Part shown: positions 55,771 through 64,000 of the stretch, one piece after another
Position numbering within the stretch: the first letter of the stretch is position 1
Layout: each line of letters begins with the position of its first letter
Assembly: GCA_021498095.1 (NCBI GenBank)
Contig: JAIZWK010000001.1
Span: forward strand, 2,219,666 to 2,283,665
Source: Candidatus Harpocratesius repetitus
GTDB taxonomy: Archaea > Asgardarchaeota > Lokiarchaeia > Sigyniarchaeales > Promethearchaeaceae
Length of the DNA stretch: 64,000 nucleotides
Direction: 5' to 3'
The notes under the pieces: generated by a model
Databases searched by the model: none
What the model saw: the letters and a program-made list of their open reading frames with translations, nothing else
Told to the model about the DNA's origin: nothing
Program-made: the position numbers and the translations under genes

Positions 55771-56682
55771 TTAAGGTATTATAAATCCTAAGATGATTAT
55801 TACCATCGAAAGCAAAATTGCTGCAAGGATTTCACCCCAAAAGCGAAATTTCTTTTTATTCCATTTTTTCCTTAACCATTTCTTCACTAAGAGATTTTCT
55901 TCTGTCTCCATTTCTTCTGTTTGCTTTTTGTTTATTTCTTTTATTGTTTTACGGCTAAAATATGCCTTTAAGCTTTTCCAGTTTAAAATGACATGAAGAA
56001 CGGATGCAATCAGCAAAAATATAGAAGAAATTGTATGAAAGAGAAGAACAAGATTGTTTAACCCTTTTCCTGCTCCACCTCCTCCAAGTCCCTCTCCAGT
56101 TCCTCCTCCACCAATTCCTTTTCCTTGATATGTACTAATTAGTAAGAGACTTGATACAATTGATGCAATCTCTTCACCTGCTCCTCCAGTATTTAGATGT
56201 GTAAAAAATCATAACAAACCAGAAAGAGCGGATAATACAAATGAAATTAACAGTAAGGTGCTTACGATCTTGCGGTATAATTGTTTTTTCCTGGGATGGG
56301 AATAATAATTCGAAAATCTCTTCCAGTTCCAATAAAAATGTAATGATCCTATCAATGAAAAACTAATTCCAGAAACTTCATGGATATTTTTCCACTTAAG
56401 CTCTGAGATTCCAATAAATGTTTCATTAAACCAATTTAACGAAATTGAGATTGTGGTTAATCCTTTACCGAATCCTAAAAGCACTACTCCGCTGAAAAGT
56501 GTAACAAATCCAATTATTGAAATTGTTATACTGGTAAAAATTCGCCAATTAAATTTATGTCTCTTTTTCTTTATTTGCTTACTATCGCTATACTCAAATG
56601 AAGATAATGAATTTTCGTTCGGGTTTTTGATAGTAGGAATGTTCTCTTGATTTATGTTCGTATGTTCATCCATATAATACAA
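55771..56682 (-). CDS. Two-repeat DUF4405-like membrane protein interrupted by an in-frame TGA
   Basis: Two frames in the same phase, 56682-56209 and 56208-55771, are separated only by TGA 56209-56211; read through, they give 303 residues. Each half has the same plan: a helix, KWKNIHEVSGISF or NNLVLLFHTISSIF, then HFYWNWKRFSNYY or HVILNWKSLKAYF. This is the paired-His, NWK pattern of DUF4405-like membrane domains, probable heme or flavin-linked electron carriers. A Gly-rich loop (GGGGTGEGLGGGGAGKG) joins the halves. TGA follows SALSGLL in a membrane helix, where Trp (TGG) is likely. Nonsense mutation is the simplest view; selenocysteine is not supported, as no SECIS-like stem was seen downstream. 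Confidence 0.65.
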
Positions 56683-56801
56683 TCTCCAAGTTTAGTGAAT
56701 TGTGTATAATTAAATCAAATAAAAATAAAATAAAATGTCATAAGTATGCTTTTCTCCTGTTTTTTCTAAATTTCGATATTTAAGTTGAGGGAGATTTTAA
56801 T

Positions 56802-56838
56802 GGAAACTTTGGTTTCCAATAAGGAAACTCTAGTTTCT
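56802..56838 (+). promoter_or_regulatory. Paired GGAAAC-N4-GTTTCC operators before the glycyl radical enzyme
   Basis: GGAAACTTTGGTTTCC (56802-56817) is a perfect inverted repeat with a 4-base centre; GGAAACTCTAGTTTCT (56823-56838) differs by one base. Their centres are 21 bases apart, two helical turns, and they lie about 30 bases before the TATA box. This geometry fits two dimers of one regulator bound on the same DNA face. Confidence 0.7.
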
Positions 56839-56868
56839 CTGAAATTTACAATTAATTTTGGCTCAACC

Positions 56869-56876
56869 TATAAATA
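56869..56876 (+). promoter_or_regulatory. TATA box of the glycyl radical enzyme gene
   Basis: TATAAATA, preceded by ACC, about 88 bases before the ATG; transcription would start near 56900 and leave a leader of about 55 bases. Confidence 0.55.
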
Positions 56877-56956
56877 TATGAATTACTATAATAATAAATA
56901 ATAAGAAATTCGTTTATGATTTCTTTACACAGAGTAGGTAAGAGTGATTAAAAAAT

Positions 56957-59488
56957 ATGAGTAATACCACTGATGAAAATATTAAAACAGATCTTTCTGT
57001 TTCACAGTTCAAAGTAGCAGAACCACATCATCTTTCTAAAAAAGCAGCTTGGTTGCGGAAATATTACTTCAAAGGGTATGATCGGGAGTGGAATAATGAA
57101 TATGCACCATTCACAACCGGGATACCGAATGATCGAATATGGAGTGAAGGTGATTATTATATTGTTCCAGAAGTATATGGCTTTATTGGAATAAATGGAA
57201 AGGGATTATACTGCTTATCTTTGGATTTAATGGCTGAAAAAGTAGATTTACCTTCTGGTTTTTGGGAATTAAGTTTACCTGAACGGCGAATGACATTTTT
57301 CCGGGAAGTTATGTTAAATTATGTTCCACAAGAAATTATTTCTTCTAATGATCTATTAGCAGGTGGCCGCTTTAACATACAACTCTCTAAATGCTTCACA
57401 GAAGCCCAATTAAAGGCTCATGAAAAACAAAATATCAAAAATCGCCATAGAATTCTGCATTTCCATCAAGAAGGATTTGGAAATGTCGGTGCAACAGGAG
57501 GTCATTTGATTCCTGATTATAAAACAGTGATTGAACGTGGATTTCGATATCTTTATGAAAAAGCAAAAAAATCATATGATAATCTTACAGAAAAAGAAAA
57601 AAAGGGACCAAAGGGTGCTGAGCTTAGAGCAATGATTACAGCCTGCCAAATTCCCAGAGACTTAGCGGCTAAATATGCAGATGAATGTTTGCGTCTGAAA
57701 GATTTGACTGATTCTGCTGAACGAAGGGAAGAACTTCAAAAGATGGCTGATAATCTTCGAAAGGTTCCTTGGGAACCCGCCCAAACATTTTGGGAAGCGT
57801 TGCAATCATTATGGCTAACTCATATGCTTGTAATGGCTGAAGAATCTTATCCTGGACCTGGAACAAGTTTTGGGAGGTTAGATCAATATTTATGGCCTTT
57901 CTATAAACGTGATGTGATTGAAAAGCGCAATATCTCTCGTGATTTTGCCAAAGATTTATTCAGTTCCTTCATTTTTCATGCGAACACTGCTTATGATGCT
58001 CAAATTCGAATTGGTAAGCAAGGAATTTCGGCAGGATTTGGACAACTTATGACTCTTTCTGGAATGGGACCTAATGGCGAAGATTTAACAAATGAACTTA
58101 CATACATGATATTGGAAGTTTTTGATGAATGGGCACCCATACTCGAACCTAAGCCCAACATTCGTCTGCACCGTAATTCTCCTGAAAAGTTATTAGATGT
58201 AATAGTCGATATGATTACCCGTGCTCAAGGCGCACCGTTTATCTTGAATTTTGATGAACGTAGTATGGCAGGTATGATACTTGAAGGAGTCCCTCCTGAA
58301 GATGCATGGGATTATGCTTGTGTAGGTTGTTTAGAAAATACTATGTGTGGAAACGATCGTTCTGGAACTGTGAACTGCAATCCGAATCTTGCTAAAAGTA
58401 TTGAATTAACGCTTTGGAATGGAAAGAATCAACCTGGTTTTAAACGTATTATAGGAAATGATATGTTTAAACAAGCCAAACCGGGTACCCAGTTCGGACC
58501 AAAAACCGGAAATCCTGAAACTTTTACTTCTTGGGAAGAATTTTTTAATGCATGGAAGAAACAAATGGCTTTTATCATAAAGCATACTGTGGAAACGTAT
58601 AACGTGTTTGAAGCCACTCGGGCAAAATACTATCCTACACCCTATCTTTCTACTATTGTTGATGGTTGTATTGAAAACGCCACAGATATCCGTGTTGGAC
58701 CTCCTAAATATGGTTTCGTTACAATAGAAGGAGTAGCATTTGCAACCACAGTTGATTCTTTATTAGCGATAAAATATTGGGTATATGATCAGAAAAAGTA
58801 TAAAATTTCGGAGATTAAAGATGCTCTTCTGCATGATTTTCAAGGTAAGAGAGAGTATCAGATAATGCAGGCATTAATGAAGAATAAAACACCCAAATAT
58901 GGAAATAATGATCCTGAATCAGATGCTCTTGCAAAAGAAGTAATGCAATTTTGGGCAGAAGAATGCTGGAAATATCAAACACCTACAGGATATCAATTTA
59001 GACCTGGAATGTTATCATGGAATTATTGGGCTGGAGAAGATGCTGCTTTTACACCTGCTACTCCTGATGGGAGAAATGCCGGAACATTTCTATCAAATGC
59101 AATTTGTCCAAGTAATGGTGCTGATAAAAATGGGCCTACTTCAGTTACAAATTCTGTTGGAATTGCTCTTGGTGGCAAAACTTCTGAAGATACATACGTC
59201 AACGTCCTTCCAAATGGAGCTTCACATACTATTACCTTCAATCCAAGCTTACTTCGTGATAAAGAACACAGAGACAAATTTAAAGCATATATTCGAGGTT
59301 ATGTTGAAAATGGAGGAACTGCCCTTCAAATTAATATTCTTGATAGTCTGATGTTGAAGGATGCACAAAAACACCCTGAAAATTACGGGAATTTGCTCGT
59401 TAGGGTTACTGGATACAATGCATACTTTACCAGCATTGGTAAAGAACTTCAAGATGAAATAATTGCACGAGAATCCCATAATTGGTGA
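56957..59488 (+). CDS. Glycyl radical enzyme (pyruvate formate-lyase-like / dehydratase group)
   Basis: An 843-residue protein with both defining loops. The thiyl loop is DYACVGCLENTM with Cys458 followed by Leu and Glu460. The radical loop near the C-terminus is RVTGYNAYF with Gly819, 25 residues from the end. The PFL-like barrel runs through the whole length and no extra domain is fused. Cys followed by x-Glu is the pattern of the dehydratase, C-N-lyase and decarboxylase groups, whereas PFL itself has two adjacent cysteines, so pyruvate cleavage is unlikely; the true substrate is unknown. The enzyme is oxygen-sensitive and needs the activase encoded 83 bases downstream. Expression is probably controlled by the two palindromes at 56802-56838. 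Confidence 0.92.
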   Translation: MSNTTDENIKTDLSVSQFKVAEPHHLSKKAAWLRKYYFKGYDREWNNEYAPFTTGIPNDRIWSEGDYYIVPEVYGFIGINGKGLYCLSLDLMAEKVDLPSGFWELSLPERRMTFFREVMLNYVPQEIISSNDLLAGGRFNIQLSKCFTEAQLKAHEKQNIKNRHRILHFHQEGFGNVGATGGHLIPDYKTVIERGFRYLYEKAKKSYDNLTEKEKKGPKGAELRAMITACQIPRDLAAKYADECLRLKDLTDSAERREELQKMADNLRKVPWEPAQTFWEALQSLWLTHMLVMAEESYPGPGTSFGRLDQYLWPFYKRDVIEKRNISRDFAKDLFSSFIFHANTAYDAQIRIGKQGISAGFGQLMTLSGMGPNGEDLTNELTYMILEVFDEWAPILEPKPNIRLHRNSPEKLLDVIVDMITRAQGAPFILNFDERSMAGMILEGVPPEDAWDYACVGCLENTMCGNDRSGTVNCNPNLAKSIELTLWNGKNQPGFKRIIGNDMFKQAKPGTQFGPKTGNPETFTSWEEFFNAWKKQMAFIIKHTVETYNVFEATRAKYYPTPYLSTIVDGCIENATDIRVGPPKYGFVTIEGVAFATTVDSLLAIKYWVYDQKKYKISEIKDALLHDFQGKREYQIMQALMKNKTPKYGNNDPESDALAKEVMQFWAEECWKYQTPTGYQFRPGMLSWNYWAGEDAAFTPATPDGRNAGTFLSNAICPSNGADKNGPTSVTNSVGIALGGKTSEDTYVNVLPNGASHTITFNPSLLRDKEHRDKFKAYIRGYVENGGTALQINILDSLMLKDAQKHPENYGNLLVRVTGYNAYFTSIGKELQDEIIARESHNW

Positions 59489-59571
59489 AAATTAGAAGGT
59501 ATAAAGTTGAGACGAAAGTCAGATTCTTGAAAAATTAAATGTCAAAAATTTAATGTTAGAGTGAGCAAATA

Positions 59572-60609
59572 TTGAAAAATATAATATTTTCAGAGAAAGA
59601 GGCACAAAAAATGATAACATCTACTGATCCTCCATCATCAGATTTATCTTCAATAAAACAATTTTCAGAGAAAAAAGCATATATTTTTGAAATTCAGCGA
59701 TTAAGCACAGAAGACGGTCCTGGAATTCGTACAACTGTGTTCTTTAAAAAATGTCCCTTAAAATGCAAGTGGTGCCATAATCCAGAATCTATAGAATTCC
59801 AAAAAGCCATTCAATGGTTTGAGAATAAATGCATTGGATGTGAACAGTGCATTGAGCAATGTTCTACCCATTCACTTTCTTTTAGCGAGACAGGTTTAGT
59901 AATTAACCGGAAAACATGCTCGGCTTGTGGAGATTGCGCTGAAATTTGTCCTACTACTGCACTAAAGGTAAGTGGCGAATGGATTACCTTGAATAATCTG
60001 ATAAATGAAGTTTTGAAAGATAAAACATATTACAGCACATCCAATGGAGGAGTGACTTGTTCAGGAGGAGAGCCAACCCAGCAAATTGAATTTTTAAGTA
60101 AATTTCTGCAAGAATGTAAAAAAAATGGAATTCATACAGCTCTTGATACATGTGGTTATGCAACAGTTGATACATATTCTAAAATATTGCCTTATGTGGA
60201 TCTTATTTTATATGATATAAAGGAAATTGATCCTCAAAGGCATAAAGAATATACAGGAGTATCGAATCAGAAGATTCTGCAGAATTTAGAGTGGTTAGCT
60301 GAGAAAATTCGTGCTGGTGCATCGTTTAAACTGTGGATTCGAACTCCGATAATTCCTCAATTCACTGCCAGAGATGAAAACATTAAGGGGATTGCGCGTT
60401 TTATTCATGATAAACTTGGAGATACTGTTGAACGCTGGGATTTATTGGCATTTAATAATATGGCTCAAGCAAAATATGAACGGTTAAATATAGATTGGCC
60501 GCTCAGAACGCAACCTTTGATGACAAAAGATGAAATGAATCATTTCCTTCAGATTGCATATAATGTTGGAGTAAAACAAGTTCAATGGGATGGACCGACC
60601 AAAATATAA
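59572..60609 (+). CDS. Glycyl radical enzyme activating enzyme (radical SAM)
   Basis: 345 residues from TTG 59572; ATG 59611 is a plausible alternative, since homology starts near residue 35. The radical-SAM cluster is FKKCPLKCKWCHNPE (Cys61, Cys65, Cys68), preceded by DGPGIRTTVF. An inserted two-cluster ferredoxin follows: CIGCEQCIEQC (87-97) and CSACGDCAEIC (116-126). GGVTCSGGEPTQQ is the S-adenosylmethionine-binding GGE motif. The protein abstracts the hydrogen from Gly819 of the upstream enzyme. The extra ferredoxin domain is typical of activases for dehydratase- or decarboxylase-type glycyl radical enzymes and is absent from PFL activase. They form one operon. Confidence 0.93.
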   Translation: MKNIIFSEKEAQKMITSTDPPSSDLSSIKQFSEKKAYIFEIQRLSTEDGPGIRTTVFFKKCPLKCKWCHNPESIEFQKAIQWFENKCIGCEQCIEQCSTHSLSFSETGLVINRKTCSACGDCAEICPTTALKVSGEWITLNNLINEVLKDKTYYSTSNGGVTCSGGEPTQQIEFLSKFLQECKKNGIHTALDTCGYATVDTYSKILPYVDLILYDIKEIDPQRHKEYTGVSNQKILQNLEWLAEKIRAGASFKLWIRTPIIPQFTARDENIKGIARFIHDKLGDTVERWDLLAFNNMAQAKYERLNIDWPLRTQPLMTKDEMNHFLQIAYNVGVKQVQWDGPTKI

Positions 60610-60619
60610 CACTATTAGC

Positions 60620-60669
60620 GAGTGTTGATAAATGTTGATGAGCATTTATGAGTGTTGATGAGTGTTGAT
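60620..60669. repeat. Five 10-base tandem units
   Basis: GAGTGTTGAT, AAATGTTGAT, GAGCATTTAT, GAGTGTTGAT and GAGTGTTGAT lie end to end just after the activase stop codon. The 10-base period equals about one DNA turn. Confidence 0.75.
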
Positions 60670-60791
60670 ATGTTTAAGCAAGATTTTAATCATTTAAAAG
60701 CCATCAAGATGAAATGACCTTTTTTTAAAAATACAATTTCGATTAATAGAAAAAAGAAAGATAATAATTATAAAAAAATGTGAAGTAAAAA

Positions 60792-61670
60792 ATGAATGAA
60801 ACGAGTAAAGATCTTCAATGGTTTCCTCAATTGGATGATGAAGAGATAAAATTCACCCATACGGAGATAATGGCTAAATTCGTTGCATCAATTGATGCAA
60901 ATGGATATCCTCATTTGAGTTTTATTACCTCAAATAAGGCAATTTCGCCGGATATAGTAAAATGGGGGGAATTTACAAAAGGAATGAGTAAATCTAATGT
61001 GTTAGCCAATCCAAAACAAGGATTTTTATACATGACTGCTGAAATGCCCTTTAGATTTTTGCAAATTAAAGCAGATTTAGATTATATCTCCACTGAAGGG
61101 GAAGATGCTGTCGATTTTAATCAAATGAGCTTGTTCCGATATAATACATATATGCGTATATATAAAGTATATTTTAATAAGGTTAAATCTGCGCGAAAAT
61201 GTCGAAAAATCTCATTATTGGGAATTATAAAAGGAATTTTGTTGAACTTAAATCCATTTAGATTTCGAGGAAAAACCGGAAAACAAGAAAAGCGTGTTGG
61301 GGCAGTAGGTAAACGATTATTCAGTGGACCTATTTTTCCAAAATTTATTAGTTATATAGATAATGATGGTTATCCTGTTATTATTCCTTGCTTTCAAGCA
61401 CGAATTGTAGAAAATAAACGTATTGTAATTCCATTTTCTCAGTTTTCTAAGGATTTGCGGCAAATTCCAGCTGGGGCGAAAGTTTCTATGTTTGCAATGG
61501 ATTTTGAAACAGTAAATCAAATGATAAAAGGAACATATTTGGGAGTTCAAAAAAAGGTGGGAATTGTTGATATTGAAGTCGTATATAATTCTATGCCGCC
61601 TAAAGTAGGGGAAATATATCCGAATAAAGTAAAATTGAAAAAAATCACGGAGTTTCCTGAAATATTATAA
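60792..61670 (+). CDS. Duplicated PNPOx-like split-barrel protein
   Basis: A 292-residue protein with two copies of a flavin-reductase/pyridoxamine-oxidase-like split barrel. The first starts FVASIDANGYPHLSFITS (near residues 30-48) and the second FISYIDNDGYPVIIPCFQ (near 185-205). Both have the ID-x-x-GYP turn that begins the barrel. A basic loop (FRFRGKTGKQEKR) lies between them. Such folds bind FMN, F420 or heme. It sits on the same strand 180 bases after the glycyl radical pair and may or may not belong to it. Confidence 0.72.
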   Translation: MNETSKDLQWFPQLDDEEIKFTHTEIMAKFVASIDANGYPHLSFITSNKAISPDIVKWGEFTKGMSKSNVLANPKQGFLYMTAEMPFRFLQIKADLDYISTEGEDAVDFNQMSLFRYNTYMRIYKVYFNKVKSARKCRKISLLGIIKGILLNLNPFRFRGKTGKQEKRVGAVGKRLFSGPIFPKFISYIDNDGYPVIIPCFQARIVENKRIVIPFSQFSKDLRQIPAGAKVSMFAMDFETVNQMIKGTYLGVQKKVGIVDIEVVYNSMPPKVGEIYPNKVKLKKITEFPEIL

Positions 61671-61717
61671 AATTTTTTACTTTTAAATTTTTTTTCGTTT
61701 ATTATTTGTTTTTTTTT

Positions 61718-61775
61718 ACTTTTGACCTTATACTTTTGAGTTTATACTTTTGACCTTTTTACTTTTGACTTATCA
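61718..61775 (+). repeat. Four ACTTTTGA units with 14-15-base period, in T-rich terminator
   Basis: ACTTTTGA starts at 61718, 61732, 61746 and 61761, after poly-T runs that probably end the split-barrel transcript. Confidence 0.5.
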
Positions 61776-61883
61776 TTCTTTTAATTATAATGATGAAAAA
61801 AAGATAAGATTTTAAAAAATATGGTTAATTTTTCAAGATCTCTCATATCTATTTTATTTTTTCGATGATATTTGTAATTGGAT

Positions 61884-62138
61884 TTAATTTTTCGCTTTTT
61901 TTACTATCCAAATGATGAACAATATTAAGAAAATAACTGTTAATCCTATTGCCATTGCTAATGTTAATACGTATATAATAGCCATTCCTAATGCTTGTCC
62001 AAAAGCTGCTCCAATAGAATCAGCTGTTGGAGAATCTCCATATCGTATTGAAAGACTTACAAACCAGAACAACGCAGAAGCGAGAAAAAAAACAATTACA
62101 AAGAATAATAGACATAAATAAGATTTTTTACCAGAACT
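61884..62138 (-). CDS. Small membrane protein
   Basis: ATG 62138 (MSSGKKSYLCLLFFV) gives 84 residues. Helix 1 covers about 8-30; a short loop (SIRYGDSPTADS) follows; a long hydrophobic stretch 40-78 makes one or two more helices; the tail is KKAKN. The family is not recognised. Confidence 0.55.
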   Translation of the reverse strand, partial: SSGKKSYLCLLFFVIVFFLASALFWFVSLSIRYGDSPTADSIGAAFGQALGMAIIYVLTLAMAIGLTVIFLILFIIWIVKKAKN

Positions 62139-62261
62139 CATAATAATCAATAATAACAATAAAAAGCGAGCTTTAAAATTATATCGTATATCCTGTTATT
62201 GATGTATTTTAACAAAGGAGTTAATAGGATCTTCTTTCTCTTTTACTTGATTATTTCTCGT

Positions 62262-62990
62262 TTACCAAGGCACATCCTTTTTATATAATAAATAGCCAAC
62301 CCAGTTAGCAATTGCTGTAATTAAAGGAGTAATAAGAAGTAAGAAAATCCAGTAATACCATGTAAGTGGGTACCAAATCAAGGCAATTAAACCTGAAATG
62401 ATAATAAAATCATTTTGATCCCAAAATAGAAAAGGCTCTCCGCGTTTACGTTTTCGCCGCCTTTTAAAAAAACTTCCAATTGCATCACCAATTGGACTTC
62501 CCAGGGCAATAAATAATTGACTAACTATGTAGGTTTTAAAATTAATTCCTGTTTTAATAAATGTAAAAATGTAATCTTGTGTAATGAATTTCAACATACT
62601 GTAATCTTCAGCACTTAAAATTAATTGAAAAAACCACCAACAAATTAATGCACTCAAAAGAAATCCAGTAATCCAACCACCAATAAAACCATTCCAAGAT
62701 TTGCCTTCTCCAAAAATTCGCTCGCCATCTTTAAATAATTTTCCCCCGTCTAAAGGATATCTAGGAACTCCCTTTATTTTTCCCACAAAAACCATCATAC
62801 CATTTGTGATAAAAGCAGGAACTAAGATAAAAAACGCCAATCCCATAATAATTATTGCGTCTAAAAGAGTATATATTACAGACCAAATTACTAAATAACT
62901 TATAAGCAAGATGCCGAAAATTAATACAAATTGTTTTTCTTTACGCCATTCATGTAAATCTATATTGGGATCGTCCTTTATGAGCCGCAT
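62262..62990 (-). CDS. carS: CDP-archaeol synthase (CDP-2,3-bis-O-geranylgeranyl-sn-glycerol synthase)
   Basis: A 242-residue membrane protein with five to six helices and the CarS/DUF46 motifs. RYPLDGGKLFKDGERIFGEG and KSWNGFIGGWITG form the first catalytic region; ALGSPIGDAIGSFFKRR and RGEPFLFWDQNDFIIISG form the second. The enzyme transfers CMP from CTP to unsaturated archaeal phosphatidic acid, making the activated lipid for ether-lipid head-group addition. Its presence is strong evidence for archaeal membrane synthesis in this organism. It is a single gene; the dGTPase-like gene follows on the same strand. Confidence 0.92.
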   Translation of the reverse strand: MRLIKDDPNIDLHEWRKEKQFVLIFGILLISYLVIWSVIYTLLDAIIIMGLAFFILVPAFITNGMMVFVGKIKGVPRYPLDGGKLFKDGERIFGEGKSWNGFIGGWITGFLLSALICWWFFQLILSAEDYSMLKFITQDYIFTFIKTGINFKTYIVSQLFIALGSPIGDAIGSFFKRRRKRKRGEPFLFWDQNDFIIISGLIALIWYPLTWYYWIFLLLITPLITAIANWVGYLLYKKDVPW

Positions 62991-63100
62991 AATTCAGTCA
63001 ACAATCTTGGAAAAGAAGAATTCTTTTTTTATTTTATTATTGATTTGATTAGTTAAAAATTTGTTTAACTAAAGTGAAAATTTTATGTCGATTTTTCTTG

Positions 63101-64000
63101 TTATTCTATTATTATATATGGAATTTCTAAGGACGGATCAATTTCGTGAACTAATTTCCAAAAATATTGATCTGTCATACCAGCAATAAAATCCCGAATT
63201 ATTATTTCAGCGGAATTTTCTAAATATGGATAGGTTTCATAATTATTTATTTCAGGATAACGAGTGTTAATCAATCGCAAATTCAAATCTATATGATCTC
63301 TGAATATTTTAGAAGTAAGGTCTTTATGTAAATAATCGGACAAATAATGATCCCATAAGAGATTGTAAGCTTCTCTAATTTGAGGAAGACATCGCTTTTT
63401 ATCTTGATGCAAATAAAGATTTTTTAAATTAAATTGATAAAGTGTCTCCAAAGCATGAAATATTTCTTGTGAATAAGCAATATATGGTTGATTCTTTGAA
63501 TTCATTATAATATCTGAAACAAGACTGTTAATTATCTCCCTGTTTGAAGTTCCCAATGTAGTTTTCACTAGATCTGGAATATCAGAAAATGAAAGAATTC
63601 CCAAATGCTCTGCATCTAATACATCACGGGAAATATAACTGACTACATCTATAAATCGAACCAGAATACCTTCTAATGTCTTTGGTTGTAAAGAAACTGC
63701 TCGATCAAATCGTAAATCTTCCATTTCTTGATAAAATACATTCCAAGAAAGACTATCATGTTGTGGTAGCGAAATTTTAGGAACTTGCTGTTCTCCATTA
63801 TGTCCCAGAATCCCATCAAGGACTGGTAATGAAAGATTTTGACGTTCAATTACATGCAAGAACCAAACACTTCCGTAATTATGATGATATGAACCAATTC
63901 CATTTTTTTGGCAGATCTGAGAAAGAATATGCTCTCCATCATGGCCGAAAGGAGGATGCCCTATATCATGTCCTAACGCAATTGCTTCAACCAAATCAGT
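63101..64000 (-). CDS. dGTPase-like HD-domain phosphohydrolase (5' end outside window)
   Basis: The frame is open through base 64000, so the N-terminus, including the first metal-binding His, is missing; about 299 residues remain. The visible HD core is EAIALGHDIGHPPFGHDGE, the signature of dGTP triphosphohydrolase-like proteins, and ILGHNGEQ, DVVSYISRDVLDAE (with the second Asp) and many helices follow. The family hydrolyses dNTPs to nucleoside and triphosphate and acts in nucleotide-pool balance or antiviral defence. The context gives no sign of a defence island, so housekeeping is the more likely role. Confidence 0.85.
   Translation of the reverse strand, partial: TDLVEAIALGHDIGHPPFGHDGEHILSQICQKNGIGSYHHNYGSVWFLHVIERQNLSLPVLDGILGHNGEQQVPKISLPQHDSLSWNVFYQEMEDLRFDRAVSLQPKTLEGILVRFIDVVSYISRDVLDAEHLGILSFSDIPDLVKTTLGTSNREIINSLVSDIIMNSKNQPYIAYSQEIFHALETLYQFNLKNLYLHQDKKRCLPQIREAYNLLWDHYLSDYLHKDLTSKIFRDHIDLNLRLINTRYPEINNYETYPYLENSAEIIIRDFIAGMTDQYFWKLVHEIDPSLEIPYIIIE

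Noticed and set aside
55771..56682. Selenocysteine at the in-frame TGA
   Set aside because: The position is inside a membrane helix without redox context, no SECIS-like stem was found in the short trailer, and TGG to TGA explains it more simply.
1..64000. tRNA, rRNA and CRISPR arrays
   Set aside because: Reading the intergenic gaps I saw no cloverleaf-type arms with GTTCGAATC-like T-loops, no rRNA-like conserved blocks, and no repeat-spacer pattern with constant repeats. The 29-base repeats at 26505 are contiguous and have no spacers.
63101..64000. dGTPase as part of an antiviral defence island
   Set aside because: Neighbours are CarS and a small membrane protein; there are no nucleases, helicases or other defence genes beside it within the window.

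Overview
The window looks like a chromosomal piece of an Asgard archaeon (Lokiarchaeia/Promethearchaeota-like). It is AT-rich (sampled host rows are about 30-35% G+C). It carries eukaryote-like genes: a Rag/Gtr-type GTPase, a Ras/Rab-type GTPase, an actin-related protein, a longin-like protein, a vWA + RING-like zinc protein and a Ser/Thr kinase. These sit beside plainly archaeal genes: Orc1/Cdc6, CDP-archaeol synthase, TrmB-type and membrane-anchored winged-helix regulators, and ADP-forming acyl-CoA synthetase alpha subunits. I found no rRNA, tRNA or CRISPR array. Gene order is loose, with many single genes on alternating strands and AT-rich gaps of 100-700 bases.

Layout. 1-13085: acyl-CoA synthetase alpha (cut by the window edge), Rag-like GTPase, class I aminotransferase, PAS/histidine kinase/receiver protein, coiled-coil zinc-ribbon protein, Ser/Thr kinase, Cdc6-like AAA+ ATPase, small zinc protein, Lys-rich membrane protein, second acyl-CoA synthetase alpha. 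13086-15809: a degraded transposase fragment and an intact DDE transposase. 15810-24000: HGSNAT-like membrane acyltransferase, longin-like protein, PIN-like protein, class II glutamine amidotransferase, cold-shock protein, small membrane proteins, DUF2085-like protein and an MFS carrier. 24246-26273: a frameshifted secreted protein and a membrane-anchored double winged-helix regulator with a related ectodomain. 27010-36747: membrane and acyltransferase-3 proteins, GyrI-like protein, a 43-residue Cys-rich protein divergent from a TrmB-like regulator, cyclase-family hydrolase, a large Asn/Ser-rich disordered protein, and an OFA-type carrier. 37049-41163: vWA-RING protein, small GTPase and actin-related protein.

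41084-45805 is the most striking region. A 249-base segment covering the 3' end of the actin-related gene and its downstream spacer is present twice, with one mismatch. The copies flank a 4.2-kb insert that is richer in G+C and carries two unrecognised genes (337 and 951 residues). This reads as a recent insertion of a plasmid- or virus-like fragment; an assembly artefact must be excluded.

46005-64000: alpha/beta hydrolase, second HGSNAT-like acyltransferase, TPR protein, and a heterodimeric ABC exporter in which one half has lost its membrane domain around a 41-base triple repeat. Next come a two-repeat DUF4405-like membrane protein split by an in-frame TGA, a glycyl radical enzyme with its radical-SAM activase behind a paired palindromic operator, a split-barrel flavin-type protein, CarS, and a dGTPase-like HD hydrolase running off the right edge.
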